Of a stretch of 64,000 nucleotides of DNA, positions 7,678 to 18,800 are shown in pieces; position 1 is the first letter of the stretch, and every line of letters begins with the position of its first letter. This DNA is from Dysgonomonas sp. 216 (GTDB taxonomy: Bacteria; Bacteroidota; Bacteroidia; Bacteroidales; Dysgonomonadaceae). A program made the position numbers and the translations under genes. The notes beneath the pieces were generated by a model. It worked only from the letters and a program-made list of their open reading frames with translations, had not been told where the DNA came from and searched no databases. The stretch spans positions 1-64,000 of the forward strand of contig NZ_QVMM01000015.1 in the NCBI RefSeq assembly GCF_010501065.1. The letters run 5' to 3'.

Positions 7678-10164
7678 TTATTTAACCATAATTGTAGTTT
7701 CCAAGCTTTTTAACCATGGTGAAATGAATCGGATTTTGATGTCACCACTTTCGCTTGTCGATTTTATGTAAGCTAACATTTGTCCATGAAAAACACGATG
7801 AACATTGTCGGTATAATCACTCATATCTTGATTGTTACTAGCTTCTAGCCCTAATAATCTTCCGGGTCCTGATATCTGGCATGTTATTTCGTTATCCGAT
7901 AACATGACAGGAATTCCCTTTTCATCTACTATTTGAATAACTACTTGTGCAATTCCGTTTTTGTCGATACTTTGGTCTGTCGATTTTAGAATTATAGCAT
8001 AAGGCTGTGCAGACGATTGTATTGCATAACGTGAGATTTCGTTGTTTTTATTATCCATTCCGATAACTTCAAGCTTTCCTGTTTCGTAAGGAATATCCCA
8101 GTAAATAATGCCTGTATTATCGTCATAATCTTTAGTTTGTCCTACAACTTTTCCGTTTAGTTCGAGTTTTGCTTTAGCAGCATTTGTATAACATACAACC
8201 CGTATTAATTGTCCTTCGCTGTAATTCCATATTGGCCAGGCATCCATCGATGGTGTTTTTTCTTCGTAATTTCCTGCATTTTCAGCATCTAATTGCGACC
8301 ATACATCTTGCATCTGACTTTTGGCCCCTTTACCCGGTGTGGGGTATGTGCCTAAGTATGCCATTGGTTTATCCGACCAAAGCGATTGACGATAATATCC
8401 ACGAGGTTTAATAAATCCTCCGAAATCGAGTAGTCCCGAGTAAAATCCTCTTGAAGGCCAGCGTCCCGATTCGCCTAGGTAATCTATTCCGGTCCAAAGG
8501 AATTGTCCGAATATGTGTTCTTTATCCCTGACCGATTTCCATGCGCTTAGCTCGTGGCGGTTTTCACTACCATATATTACTCGATTTGGATATTTTTGAT
8601 GATCGGAATCGTAACGATTTTCAGTGTAGTTATATCCGGCAATATCCAGAGCTCCCGGATATTCTGTTTCGTTCGACATCGCCACACCGGCAAGTCCGGC
8701 AGTTGTAGGACGAGATTTGTCGTATTGTTTTACAACAGCAACCAAACGTTTAGCTATTGCCCCTAAACGCATGGCATCCGGAGCGTCTTTTTTATATCCT
8801 CCAAATATAGGTTGGGTAAAACCGGTTTCGCTTCTTCCATCTAACACGGGGTGCGAATAAGGATCGTTCGGGTAGTCTACTTCATTTCCTATGCTCCATG
8901 CAAAAATAGAGGTGTGATTACGGTCGCGGCGTACCATATCGGCTAAATCTTTTTCTCCCCACTCTTCAAAGAAATCGAAAGCCCCCTGAAATCCGGGTGT
9001 CCCTACGTTCCATCCTTCTATCCATTTTCTTTTTGCATATTCCCATTCGTCAAAAGCTTCGTCTAGCACTAAAAGCCCTAATTCGTCGCACAGGTCATAC
9101 AAGTCGGGCGATTGAGGGTTATGGCTTGTGCGTATAGCATTACAGCCGACCTCTTTTAGGGTAAGTAACCTTCTTTTCCAAACTTCTCGGGGAACAGCTG
9201 ATCCTAAAACCCCTGCATCGTGGTGTAAACATACTCCTTTTACTTTCATCCATTCGCCATTTAAGGCAAATCCTTTGTTCGGATCAAATGTATATGAACG
9301 TATACCGGTTTTAGTAGTAGTCTGATCAATTATTTTTCCTCCATCTGTAACGGTTGTTTTCAGTTGGTATAAAAGAGGGGATTCTAAGCTCCAGAGCTGT
9401 GGATTGCTTACTTTTATCGAGGCATTTATTTTACCGCTTTCTCCTGCTTTAACAGCAAGCTTCTGTGTTTTTTTGGCTACAACCTTTCCTTCAGGCGAAA
9501 TAAGTTCGTTATTAATGCTTAGGGTTGAGTTTGCGTTTGATGTGTTAGATATTTCAACTTCAAAATTAACTGTTGCCTGTTTTTTAGTTACATTGTTGGA
9601 ATAAGCATACACGCCCCATTGCGCAATATGTATAGGATTTGCATATACTACCCAAACGTTACGATATATTCCTGACCCTGTATACCAACGCGAATCGGCG
9701 CTTTGACTATGATCAACACGTACAGCTATAACGTTATCTTTTCCATATTCAATATGTGGTGTTGCATCATACATAAACGAAATATATCCGTTGGGGCGTT
9801 TACCTAATGATTTTCCATTTACAAAAACTTCACTTTGGTTATATACGCCTTCGAAATATAAATATACTTTTTCTCCTTTTTTTGATTCTGGTATGTTCAG
9901 TGTTTTACGATACCAACCTATACCTCCGGGCAGGTATCCAGTACAACTTGCCAATGTTGGGCTAAGTTGCCCTTTTACACTCCAGTCGTGAGGAAGGTTT
10001 ACTCTTCTCCATCGGTTATCTTTAAAGTCGGGCGATTCAGCATTTTGTTGGTCGTTTAAAGTGAACCTCCAGCCTTGATTTATTAATTCGGGTTGCCCGA
10101 ATGATACTTGTGCCGATAGCTGTGCAGAGAAAAACAAAAGAGCTATAAGTACTAAATTTTTCAT
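7678..10164 (-). CDS. Glycoside hydrolase family 2, beta-galactosidase-like
   Basis: 828 residues from the chosen ATG at 10164, which gives a clean signal peptide (MKNLVLIALLFFSAQLSAQ). An in-frame ATG at 10182 would add six residues. The order is GH2: sugar-binding jelly roll (about 25-180, PHDWSVKG, GIGWYRKT), Ig-like domain (about 180-290), TIM barrel (about 295-600) and C-terminal beta domains. Acid/base Glu428 is in FAWSIGNEVD and nucleophile Glu534 in IYGSENRH; RTSHNPQSPD is also present. Secreted or periplasmic exo-acting enzyme; the sugar could be galactose, glucuronate or another. Neighbouring GH88/105 and propeller genes suggest work on a uronate-containing glycan. Confidence 0.88.
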   Translation of the reverse strand: MKNLVLIALLFFSAQLSAQVSFGQPELINQGWRFTLNDQQNAESPDFKDNRWRRVNLPHDWSVKGQLSPTLASCTGYLPGGIGWYRKTLNIPESKKGEKVYLYFEGVYNQSEVFVNGKSLGKRPNGYISFMYDATPHIEYGKDNVIAVRVDHSQSADSRWYTGSGIYRNVWVVYANPIHIAQWGVYAYSNNVTKKQATVNFEVEISNTSNANSTLSINNELISPEGKVVAKKTQKLAVKAGESGKINASIKVSNPQLWSLESPLLYQLKTTVTDGGKIIDQTTTKTGIRSYTFDPNKGFALNGEWMKVKGVCLHHDAGVLGSAVPREVWKRRLLTLKEVGCNAIRTSHNPQSPDLYDLCDELGLLVLDEAFDEWEYAKRKWIEGWNVGTPGFQGAFDFFEEWGEKDLADMVRRDRNHTSIFAWSIGNEVDYPNDPYSHPVLDGRSETGFTQPIFGGYKKDAPDAMRLGAIAKRLVAVVKQYDKSRPTTAGLAGVAMSNETEYPGALDIAGYNYTENRYDSDHQKYPNRVIYGSENRHELSAWKSVRDKEHIFGQFLWTGIDYLGESGRWPSRGFYSGLLDFGGFIKPRGYYRQSLWSDKPMAYLGTYPTPGKGAKSQMQDVWSQLDAENAGNYEEKTPSMDAWPIWNYSEGQLIRVVCYTNAAKAKLELNGKVVGQTKDYDDNTGIIYWDIPYETGKLEVIGMDNKNNEISRYAIQSSAQPYAIILKSTDQSIDKNGIAQVVIQIVDEKGIPVMLSDNEITCQISGPGRLLGLEASNNQDMSDYTDNVHRVFHGQMLAYIKSTSESGDIKIRFISPWLKSLETTIMVK

Positions 10165-10290
10165 GTGGTATATATCTTTCATTAATAAATTAAATTATTT
10201 CACTAGTTAAGGCGATTAAAGGATGCCCATTATCCTAAAGAAGAAACAACGGCTTTTTAGCATCATGCCAAAATGCTTTATTTAATTGCT

Positions 10291-11418
10291 CTATTGTAAA
10301 CACTTGGTCATTTCAGCAGCAGCAAGTAAAAATGCTCCAACGCCTACATCGGCAGTCGAGTCGGCATCAATCGTTTGTTTGTCATCAGATTGTTGTACAT
10401 ATCCAATTTTTCCGTCAGGTTGTAATGCCGTTTCTGTTAAATATTTCCAGGCTTTGTTTATAGTTGGTAAAAATATTTCTTCGTCAAGCAGATTATTGTT
10501 GATGCCCCAAAGCAATCCGTAAGTAAAAAAGGCCGTACCGCTGGTTTCCGGCCCGGGATTGTCTTTTGGGTCTAAAATGCTACACGTCCAATATCCTTCT
10601 TTTTGTTGCTCTTTAGCTAATGTTGTAGCCATTGTTTCATATATCCGGATATATCCTTCCCGTTTGGGATCGTTGATAGGTAGGTCTTCTAATGTTCTGA
10701 CAATAGCCGCAAAAGCCCATGCATTACTGACTGATTCAAAATCCTTTAGTCCGTTAAGTGTTTTATGTTGCGGAAATTTGCTTTTCCTGTCACTGTAAAA
10801 TAATCCAGATTCAGAATCGTATAGCAGATTTTTGGCGTAGTCGAAACCCGAATGGAGCCTGTCAAGATATTCTTTGTTTTGAGTTAATATGTACATCTTG
10901 GTCATTACCGGCATTGTTATGTACAAATTGCTGGTCGAATTCCAGTAATTGTCGTTTGAAGCATGGATCTGATTGCTAATTGTTTCTTTCATTTCTTCAA
11001 TCTTCGCATCAAGAGAATCTAATTGGTAAAGCATTAGATAGGCTTGAAAACAAGCTTGCCAATCGTATGGCATGTTTTTATTCAATCCATTTTCTTTTGT
11101 TTCGGTTTCATTTTTACCTGCCCAAGTTTCTGTGTATAGGCGATAATCTTCTATTCCGGTTATTTTATAAGCAGCAAGGTTGCCAATGTGATAAACAGCA
11201 CCATTCCACAATACATTCCCATGCTCGGTATGTGTTTGTTGCCAATGATTGTTTACCTTTTTTACAATTTCAATTATCTCCGAACTTGAAGATTTTGTAA
11301 TTGTTGTATCATGCTTTTCTGTGCTTTGTTGTTCACTTGTATTCTTAATGCATGCGCTAAAAGAAGAAGTAAATATTAATGTCAGCAGTAGCAGGTATTG
11401 TATATTTTTATTTTTCAT
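10291..11418 (-). CDS. GH88/GH105 unsaturated glycuronyl hydrolase lipoprotein
   Basis: 375 residues from the ATG at 11418, which begins a lipoprotein signal (LIFTSSFSAC); the frame is open further upstream, but without a better signal. The rest is the six-hairpin barrel of GH88/GH105: WNGAVYHIGNLAAYK, PYDWQACFQAYLMLY, a variant SVSNAWAFAAIVRTL where the family often has RGNGW, and the hallmark GPETSGTAFFTYGLLWGIN. These enzymes remove the 4,5-unsaturated uronic acid left by polysaccharide lyases. The Asp in PYDW is the likely catalytic residue of the first conserved block. It ends 126 bp before the GH2 start and is read in the same direction. Confidence 0.82.
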   Translation of the reverse strand: MKNKNIQYLLLLTLIFTSSFSACIKNTSEQQSTEKHDTTITKSSSSEIIEIVKKVNNHWQQTHTEHGNVLWNGAVYHIGNLAAYKITGIEDYRLYTETWAGKNETETKENGLNKNMPYDWQACFQAYLMLYQLDSLDAKIEEMKETISNQIHASNDNYWNSTSNLYITMPVMTKMYILTQNKEYLDRLHSGFDYAKNLLYDSESGLFYSDRKSKFPQHKTLNGLKDFESVSNAWAFAAIVRTLEDLPINDPKREGYIRIYETMATTLAKEQQKEGYWTCSILDPKDNPGPETSGTAFFTYGLLWGINNNLLDEEIFLPTINKAWKYLTETALQPDGKIGYVQQSDDKQTIDADSTADVGVGAFLLAAAEMTKCLQ

Positions 11419-11638
11419 ACTCTTAATCAAAACATCGCATATTATTTCATAATGCAAATATTGTAAAGACTTCCCAAACACAACGGGCTGAAATAATTCA
11501 AATAAAGGCGAAATTTGGTTCAGCCCAATTTTATGTGAAGATTTGTAGCTTTGCATGGAGTCGGGTTTCTTGTGAAAAATGAAAGATTTGTCCACTCTTA
11601 CTGGTGGATTTGTAGCATATCAGATATATAAGAACTCC

Positions 11639-11646
11639 TATATTTG
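11639..11646 (+). promoter_or_regulatory. Possible -7 element of the beta-propeller gene
   Basis: TATATTTG matches TAnnTTTG, 31 bp before the ATG at 11678. The nearest upstream TTTG (11609-11612) is 26 bp away, longer than the usual 19-20, so the -33 part is uncertain. Confidence 0.4.
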
Positions 11647-11677
11647 TGTTTGAATTAATTCTTATTATTAGATATCC

Positions 11678-14600
11678 ATGAAAAAACTATTTATCTCATT
11701 ATTTACCCTATTCTTAGGGTTTGCGAGTTATGTTTCTGGACAAGGTGTTGTTTCTTCTGTAAAGATTGGTGAGTTGTTTTTACCATCTAGCTCATTTACT
11801 ATTTCGGGGGAGCAATTAACGGGACAGGCATTTCAGCAAGATGCGCTGATAACTTATAAAAATTATCAGTATACCGTTTATTACAACAGTACTCGTAATG
11901 TATGTATTGCACGGCGTAAAATGCCGTTAGGGCAGTGGGAAGAAATAGTTCTTCCGTACCAGAATAGCGAAAATGATGCCCATAATGTGATATCGATGGG
12001 TATTTGCGCTAACGATGGCAGTATTCATTTATCATACGATCATCATAATCATCCACTACATTATTGCTATTCTCTTGAGGGTTCGGCTAATGACCCAGAG
12101 AATATGCCATGGCAGGCCGGTAATTTCAGTCAGACTACTGATGTAATGGATACTCAGGTTAAAGATGTTACCTATCCGAGGTTTATAAATAAACCTGATG
12201 GTAATTTGTTGTTTGAGTGTCGTTACAAACTAAGCGGCGATGGAGATAGCTATCTGCGCGAATATGATGGAAATGCAAAGCAATGGACATATATAGGACG
12301 ATATGTACAGGGCAGGGATGCCAATCCTGATGTGTGCGCTTATATTAACCGCATCGATTATGATAAAAATGGAAGATTACACGTTTCGTGGTGTTGGAGA
12401 GAGTATTATGGCGGCGAAACGAATAAAGACCTGAGTTATGCTTATAGCGATGATGATGGTAGAACGTGGAAAGATATTACAGGAATAAAAGTAGCCGAAA
12501 GTGAACCTGATTATGTGCCTGTACCGGGAGAGGACGCTCGTGACCGTGTTACAAGTAAGTGCCTTAGTATAAAAATTCCGTCTCTGAAGATAAAGGATAT
12601 TCCTAAAAATAAGGGATATATCAATCAGGAGTCTCAAACCAGCGATAGCAAAGGGCGTCCTCATATGATTAACTCATATATGGACGAGGGTACAGATAGC
12701 AATTGGAGCACGTCTCGTACAAAAGCCGTTTTGCATCATCATTTTATCGACGAATCAGGGGTTTTACAACATCGTTATGTCAAGAATGGAAATGCAAAAG
12801 TAAATTCATACTGCCGTACCCAAATTGTGGCCGATGCTTTTGATAATGTATATGTAATAGCGAACCATGGAGAAGTATATGTAGCCACAGAGGCTGGAGA
12901 TTATGATGACTGGCAGTTATTGGCTAAGCAAGATCAGGATATCTTTTTATCCGAGCCTCAGGTTGACCGAAAGTTGCTTTTAAAAGAAGGGGTTCTTTCT
13001 TTCGTATATCTTCGGTCTGATGCAAAAGTTGTAGTTGTTAATTATTTGTTAGACAACCCCAATACTCCTGCCGGTACAGGTGTTTTAGCTGAATATTTTT
13101 CTGATGATAATTTCTCTACTATTATATCCTCTTCTGATAATTCGAATATAAATGGGCAGGCTTTTCCGTTAGGAACTAAAAGCGTACGTTGGTCAGGAAC
13201 TTTCGAAACACAATATGGCGAAAACTATACGATGTATTTGAGCACATCTGAAGCATCGGCAGTGTATGTTGATGGTAAAAAGGTTCTGCTTACTAAGAAA
13301 AGTAGTGTTGCTGAAGAGTATGAGTTTACATTCTCGCCTATAGCATCGCATAAACACAATATTGTTATTGAGTCTCAGGTAGAGTCTTCTAATCCTGTAA
13401 CATTATCGTGGGCGAGCGGAAAGACTAATAAGGAAGTGATTCCTGTGGATGCATTGTATTCAGAAAAAGCAAACGATGATGATGTTGTTACAACAGAGCC
13501 CGATTTGAGGAAGAAAGCAGAGCTTGATAATATATTGTTGTCGGAAAAGAAATCAGTAAACACAACAGGAAAAGAAACGTTTGAAGTAACACCATTCAAT
13601 CCTCTGAATGCATATAGTCTGGAAGTAAAGGCAAAGATTAATTCTGCTACGGGCAGGGGAATGGATATAGAGGCACGGTCGAAAACGGGCAAAGGTTTCC
13701 GTTTCTCTTTAGGCGAAACAAGCATAAGCGAATCGAGCGTATTAAACAATATCACAAAATTTGCGGTTGCCGATAATAGTGTAGAACAATCGTATCGTTT
13801 TGCAGTAGTAGATAATAATGTTTATGTATACTGTGGGCAAGAGTATTTGGGAGCAACAACCATTGAAGATATTAAGAATATACAAGCCGATGATACGGAA
13901 ACTGAACCAACGGCTAGTTACGGAAATGATATTATGCCCGAATGGGCAGGTCCGAATGCTTTAGGATCGGCAAAGCCTACAGAATATGGCTGGAGTGCAT
14001 CAGCTAGCGATATACCTTGGAATGCAGTTGGAGGAATGGGAGTAAGGTACGAAAATGTAACTCATAACTTGGAAAATGGAGGTAGCTTTACAGGTAGATT
14101 GATGACTATTCGTTGGGATGCCACGTCTTATGCATCTGCAACCTATTTTTACCCCGTAACGTTAGAAGCTAATACGGTTTATGAGTTGTCGTTTCTTTAT
14201 GAATGTTGGGCAAATGCGACTTCGACAGCGTCAATAACAACCGGCATTAGTCAAGCGAAAGATGCAACCGGCATCTATAAGTCTGAAACTCATATAACTC
14301 CTACAGCCACACAAACGTTGAGGCGTGGAACTTTTACATTTACTACCAAAGATGCCGGAACTTATTATTTGACATTCAGTGGAGCTTGGGCGATGTATGG
14401 TATTGGCGATTTTAGATTGAAAGGTATTTCATACGAGAATCGTTTGTTGATAGGGAAAAACTATAACGAAGGCTCTGCCGATTTCGAGGTGTTTTCTGTA
14501 ACTTATCAGGACGGTGCATATGCGCCGGGCGAAGGCTCTGGTGATACACCTAATCTTTCGGTAAAAGAAATTTTACCCACACGGTTAGCCGAAAATGTTA

Positions 14601-15844
14601 CTATTACAGCTTTAACAGGATCGAAGAATGTAAAATTGTTAGATTTTAATCCTGCCGATGAATATACATTGGAGATAGCAGCAACAGTTACATCTGCGGA
14701 TGGCAGGGGTATGGATTTTGAAGCTAGGGATGAAAATGGTTCAGGTTTACGCACATCATTAAGCAGCTCTTCTCTTACATGGATACTACCTTTTGCTCAA
14801 CCATTAACAATAGCCTCGACAGGGACAACAGAGCAGGTTGTACGTTATGCTGTTCAAAGTGACAAAGTACATGTTTATCGGAATGGAGAATATGAAGAAT
14901 CTTTCGATAAGGCATCTGTAGGAGATATGAATGCTGATGGAACTACTGAAACAGATATTATAAGTGGTATTAGTATTTACGACGAGTCGAATATTATTGC
15001 GAATCCTGATTTTAAAGCGACTGCAAATAATGAAGCTCCATCCGGATGGATTAGCGAAAAGACGTTAGGTGGAGGTACAAATCCGCGTGTACAGGTAAAT
15101 AATAATGAAATACCGGGAACAGATCCTACAAGGGCAGCTTTTGTTTTCCGATTCGATAACGATAGTGATTACGGTACTTGGTATTCATACGGAGTTCAAC
15201 TAAAACCATCTACTTGGTATGAGTATGCTTTCGATCTGATTACATGGGGAGAGAATCAGAGTAAAACTTTCAATATTATAGTTTCAACTTCGCAAGATGG
15301 AACTACAGGTAGCGTGGTAAACAAATCTGTTACTACACCATCGGTACGTGCAACAGCGGAAAGAAAAGTAGTCCGTTTTAAAACGTCTGAATCGGAGAAT
15401 CCGACAGATCAATATTATCTTACTTTCTCTAAGTCAGCGGGAATGGGAACAACAGGGGTTACAAACCTTAGTTTGATCGAACACTCGGCTAATCGCATTT
15501 TATTCGGAAAGAATTATGCTTCAGGTTCTGCTGATATACAAGTTAATTATATTTCGTACGATCAATCGGGGGCATATGCTCCGGCTGCGTCAGTATCGAT
15601 AGGAGATGAAGATCAGTTGAAGGATAGCTACGTGAAATTTGTTGTAGCAAACGGAACGGTAACAATCTGTAGCGATTCTAAGATATTGAATGTAGCGATA
15701 TACGATGTGATGGGACGTTGTTGCCTGAATAGTAAATGCTATGAGAATGTTTACACTGCCGATATGGCACAACAAGGTCTTTATGTTGTGAAAGTAAAAA
15801 CAATAAGAGGAGAATATGTAAAAAAAGTAGTCGTTAAATATTGA
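11678..15844 (+). CDS. Giant secreted BNR_4 beta-propeller, PA14-like, T9SS protein
   Basis: 1388 residues. Signal peptide 1-21. Residues about 35-460 are a BNR_4 beta-propeller with the typical DAHNVISMGI, GSIHLSYDHHNHPLHYCYS, RLHVSWCWRE and LSYAYSDDDGRTW. This fold occurs in ulvan lyases (PL24/PL25) and related rhamnose-glucuronate lyases. About 467-600 is PA14-like (GVLAEYFSDDNF, VRWSGTF, AVYVDGKKV). Two tandem copies of a beta-rich unit follow (about 617-950 and 961-1300), each with a GRGMD(I/F)EAR motif and ending in NR(L/I)L(I/F)GKNY. The last 85 residues are a T9SS sorting domain. Lyase activity is inferred; the GH105 gene next door fits it. Confidence 0.75.
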   Translation: MKKLFISLFTLFLGFASYVSGQGVVSSVKIGELFLPSSSFTISGEQLTGQAFQQDALITYKNYQYTVYYNSTRNVCIARRKMPLGQWEEIVLPYQNSENDAHNVISMGICANDGSIHLSYDHHNHPLHYCYSLEGSANDPENMPWQAGNFSQTTDVMDTQVKDVTYPRFINKPDGNLLFECRYKLSGDGDSYLREYDGNAKQWTYIGRYVQGRDANPDVCAYINRIDYDKNGRLHVSWCWREYYGGETNKDLSYAYSDDDGRTWKDITGIKVAESEPDYVPVPGEDARDRVTSKCLSIKIPSLKIKDIPKNKGYINQESQTSDSKGRPHMINSYMDEGTDSNWSTSRTKAVLHHHFIDESGVLQHRYVKNGNAKVNSYCRTQIVADAFDNVYVIANHGEVYVATEAGDYDDWQLLAKQDQDIFLSEPQVDRKLLLKEGVLSFVYLRSDAKVVVVNYLLDNPNTPAGTGVLAEYFSDDNFSTIISSSDNSNINGQAFPLGTKSVRWSGTFETQYGENYTMYLSTSEASAVYVDGKKVLLTKKSSVAEEYEFTFSPIASHKHNIVIESQVESSNPVTLSWASGKTNKEVIPVDALYSEKANDDDVVTTEPDLRKKAELDNILLSEKKSVNTTGKETFEVTPFNPLNAYSLEVKAKINSATGRGMDIEARSKTGKGFRFSLGETSISESSVLNNITKFAVADNSVEQSYRFAVVDNNVYVYCGQEYLGATTIEDIKNIQADDTETEPTASYGNDIMPEWAGPNALGSAKPTEYGWSASASDIPWNAVGGMGVRYENVTHNLENGGSFTGRLMTIRWDATSYASATYFYPVTLEANTVYELSFLYECWANATSTASITTGISQAKDATGIYKSETHITPTATQTLRRGTFTFTTKDAGTYYLTFSGAWAMYGIGDFRLKGISYENRLLIGKNYNEGSADFEVFSVTYQDGAYAPGEGSGDTPNLSVKEILPTRLAENVTITALTGSKNVKLLDFNPADEYTLEIAATVTSADGRGMDFEARDENGSGLRTSLSSSSLTWILPFAQPLTIASTGTTEQVVRYAVQSDKVHVYRNGEYEESFDKASVGDMNADGTTETDIISGISIYDESNIIANPDFKATANNEAPSGWISEKTLGGGTNPRVQVNNNEIPGTDPTRAAFVFRFDNDSDYGTWYSYGVQLKPSTWYEYAFDLITWGENQSKTFNIIVSTSQDGTTGSVVNKSVTTPSVRATAERKVVRFKTSESENPTDQYYLTFSKSAGMGTTGVTNLSLIEHSANRILFGKNYASGSADIQVNYISYDQSGAYAPAASVSIGDEDQLKDSYVKFVVANGTVTICSDSKILNVAIYDVMGRCCLNSKCYENVYTADMAQQGLYVVKVKTIRGEYVKKVVVKY

Positions 15845-15861
15845 TAGTTAGCACATTATGT

Positions 15862-15895
15862 AAATACAGGCTGCCTCATTAGGCAGCCTGTATTT
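15862..15895. terminator. Bidirectional terminator between convergent genes
   Basis: A perfect 15-bp stem (15862-15876 with 15881-15895) closes a CATT loop. It lies 17 bp after the propeller gene stop and immediately beyond the stop codon of the hybrid regulator on the other strand. Both sides are A/T-rich, so it can serve both genes. Confidence 0.85.
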
Positions 15896-15896
15896 G

Positions 15897-18800
15897 TTAT
15901 AGTGATCTTTGATATTCTCTAGGGGTTACGTCGAACTCGTTTTTAAAACACAATGTAAAGTATTTAGGATCGGAGAATCCGACAGAATAAGCTACTTCTG
16001 AAATGGAAACAGATGGATTTCTAAGCATCTGACAAGCATGTTTAAGTCTGATATTCCGGATAAATTCGTTAGGAGATAAACCCGTCATAGTTTTTATTTT
16101 GCGATAAAGCGAAGATTTTGACATGTTTAATTCCTGTGCAAACAGGTTCACATCCAGATCTGTATCAGAAAGTTTTCTTTCTATAATAGATATCGCATTA
16201 TTAAGAAATTGCTCATCGGACGATTGGTAGTCGAGTGTCGATATGTTTATCTCTACATTCGACTTAAATTCTTTCTGTTTGTCTTTTTTATTTACAATAA
16301 AATTGTGTATACGTGCCGCTAACACCTTGAGCTCGAACGGTTTAGATATATACGCGTCGGCTCCTGCGTTATAACAGGCTATACGGTCGTCGGCGCTATT
16401 TTTGGCCGTTAACAGAATAATCGGGATATGGCTCGTTTCCAGATTACTCTTTAATGTGCGACAGAGTTCCAAACCATCCATTTCGGGCATCATAACATCG
16501 CTGATAACAATATCAATACTATTTTCTTTGATAGATGATAATGCCTCAATACCATTAGTTGCTGTGAATATATTGTAACTTTTGATCAATATATTTTTCA
16601 TCAATGTTAATAGCTCTTCATTATCCTCGACAAGCAATACTGTTGTTTGTTCTTTTTCGGTGTTTTCGGCTTCAGTATTTTCGGTAATAGCTTCAATTTC
16701 ATCCAGTTTGTTAGTCTTGCCTTCTTCTTCAATAGCAGGCAATTCTTCTTTATCCAAGATAGTTATATTGTCTCCTTTTACAACTTCTGTTACATTGTAT
16801 GCCTTTTCGTCTATAGGGAGCTCGACAGTAAATGTTGTTCCAACATTAACTTCGCTTTCGACGTTAATTGTTCCGTTATGCAGATCTATAAGATCTTTAG
16901 TTAGAGATAAGCCTATTCCATTGCTATCGTTAAACTGCCTGTCGGAACTATTGCTGTAAAACCTGACAAATATTTTATCAAGTTCGCTTTGGGAAATTCC
17001 TACTCCTGTGTCGCTTATTTTTATGACAATATAAGCTTGATTATCTTTCTTTGTCTCTTGTTTCAATTCAACCTTTATTTCTCCATCGTTAGGAGTATAT
17101 TTAAATGCATTTGATAAAAGATTGAATATAACTTTGTCCACTTTGTCGGCATCGAAGTAGGCCTGAATTTGATTATTTTCAGAAACGAAAGAAAAGTTTA
17201 TGTTCTTTTTCTTTACCAAAGGCATAAAGTGAGTATCGCAAACATCTTTTATAAAAGTGACAATATTGCCGTACGATATTTGTAATTTCATCCTGCCGCT
17301 TTCAACTTTTCTGAAATCAAGAACTTGTTGTAGCAAGCGTTTTAGCCGATTTACATTTGAACGCATTATCTCAAATTGCCCTATTTTGCCCTTATAAGTC
17401 ATTTCTATATCATCTATTAAGCACGAAATGATAGTAAGAGGAGTTAGGAAGTCGTGAGAAATATTGGTAAAATAACGTAACTTGCTCTGAGTCAATTCTT
17501 CCGATTTGTCTTTTTCAATCTGTGCTATCTTCAGTTCATTTCGCAATTTTATCCTGTTTATTGCTGTCCGGTATGTAATATATATTAAGATTATTATTAT
17601 TAGTGTATAAATCATGTAGGCCCACCATGTTTCGTAAAAAGCAGGGCGTTTGTATATCTTTAACAGGGTGATATTATCCGACCATAAACCGTTCTCATCT
17701 GTCGATCTGATATAAAACTTATGATTTCCTTTTTCCAGTTGGTTATATATTGCAAATTGTCGGTCGCTTTCGTTGTATACCCAGCCATCGTCAATGCCAT
17801 CCATTTTGTATGCATACTGAATTTTGGTTGGATATATGTAGTCAAGAGATGAAAAGTTTATTTCTATATTTTTATCTCCGGGCTCCAATACTAGTGTTTG
17901 AGATATAACATCGAACCGATGATTATCATTATTTCGGAAAACAGACTTGTTATTAATTTTAACATCAATAACTAATGGTTTTGCATCTTTCGGGTGTTCC
18001 GATAGCTTCTCCGAAGCAGTAAATACTGATATGCCTTTGTTCCCTCCGAACAATATTTTTCCGGAAGCTGTTTTCAGATAAGAATTTTCCAAGAACGAAT
18101 TAACTAAAACCCCATCGGTGCTAGAGTAACTGCGCAAAGCTTTGTTTACGGGGTTGTACTCTATTATACGCTTATTTGTAGATATCCATATGTGCCCGAA
18201 ATCGTCAGAAATTATGTTAAGAATACCTTCGTTTAATATTTTGAACAAATCTGAATTATCGGTAAATCGTTGTTCCAGAATATCATATGTTATGATATTG
18301 CCTTCTTTTGTGCCTATCCAGACTTTGCCGTTTATATCGCCGCAAATGGAGGTAATATTGTTGCTTATAAGATTTCCATTAGTCTCGCTATAGTTTATAA
18401 TCTTCGATCCGTCAATGTTAATGCTTCCTTGTATCGGAATGTGGTAAATTCCCGAATTTCGGCTGCTAACCCATACCGAACCTTTTGTGTCTTCGGTTAT
18501 TCCTGTTATCGAATTTAAAGGAAGAGTTATAGCATTGTCTTTGTTGTATGGTAATACTATAAGTTTTGTTGATGTAACTATCCAAATGTTATTTTTTCTG
18601 TCTTCAAAAAAGCTCAGCGGCTGTCCGGGATCGTCAACAATATTATACAGATTAGTTTGGCTAAGCAGGGAAATATTGCCATTTTTCTTTTTCATCCGGT
18701 AAATCAATCCATCATATTGTGTTCCAACCCATACTTCTTCGGGTCTTGATCTGAAGCTTGAAATACAGTTAACAAGGTTTAAGCCCGGTAAGCTTCTTAG

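Noticed and set aside
10256..10282. Possible terminator hairpin between the GH105 and GH2 genes
   Set aside because: Only a 5-bp stem (AGCAT/ATGCT) and poor T-run; too weak to list.
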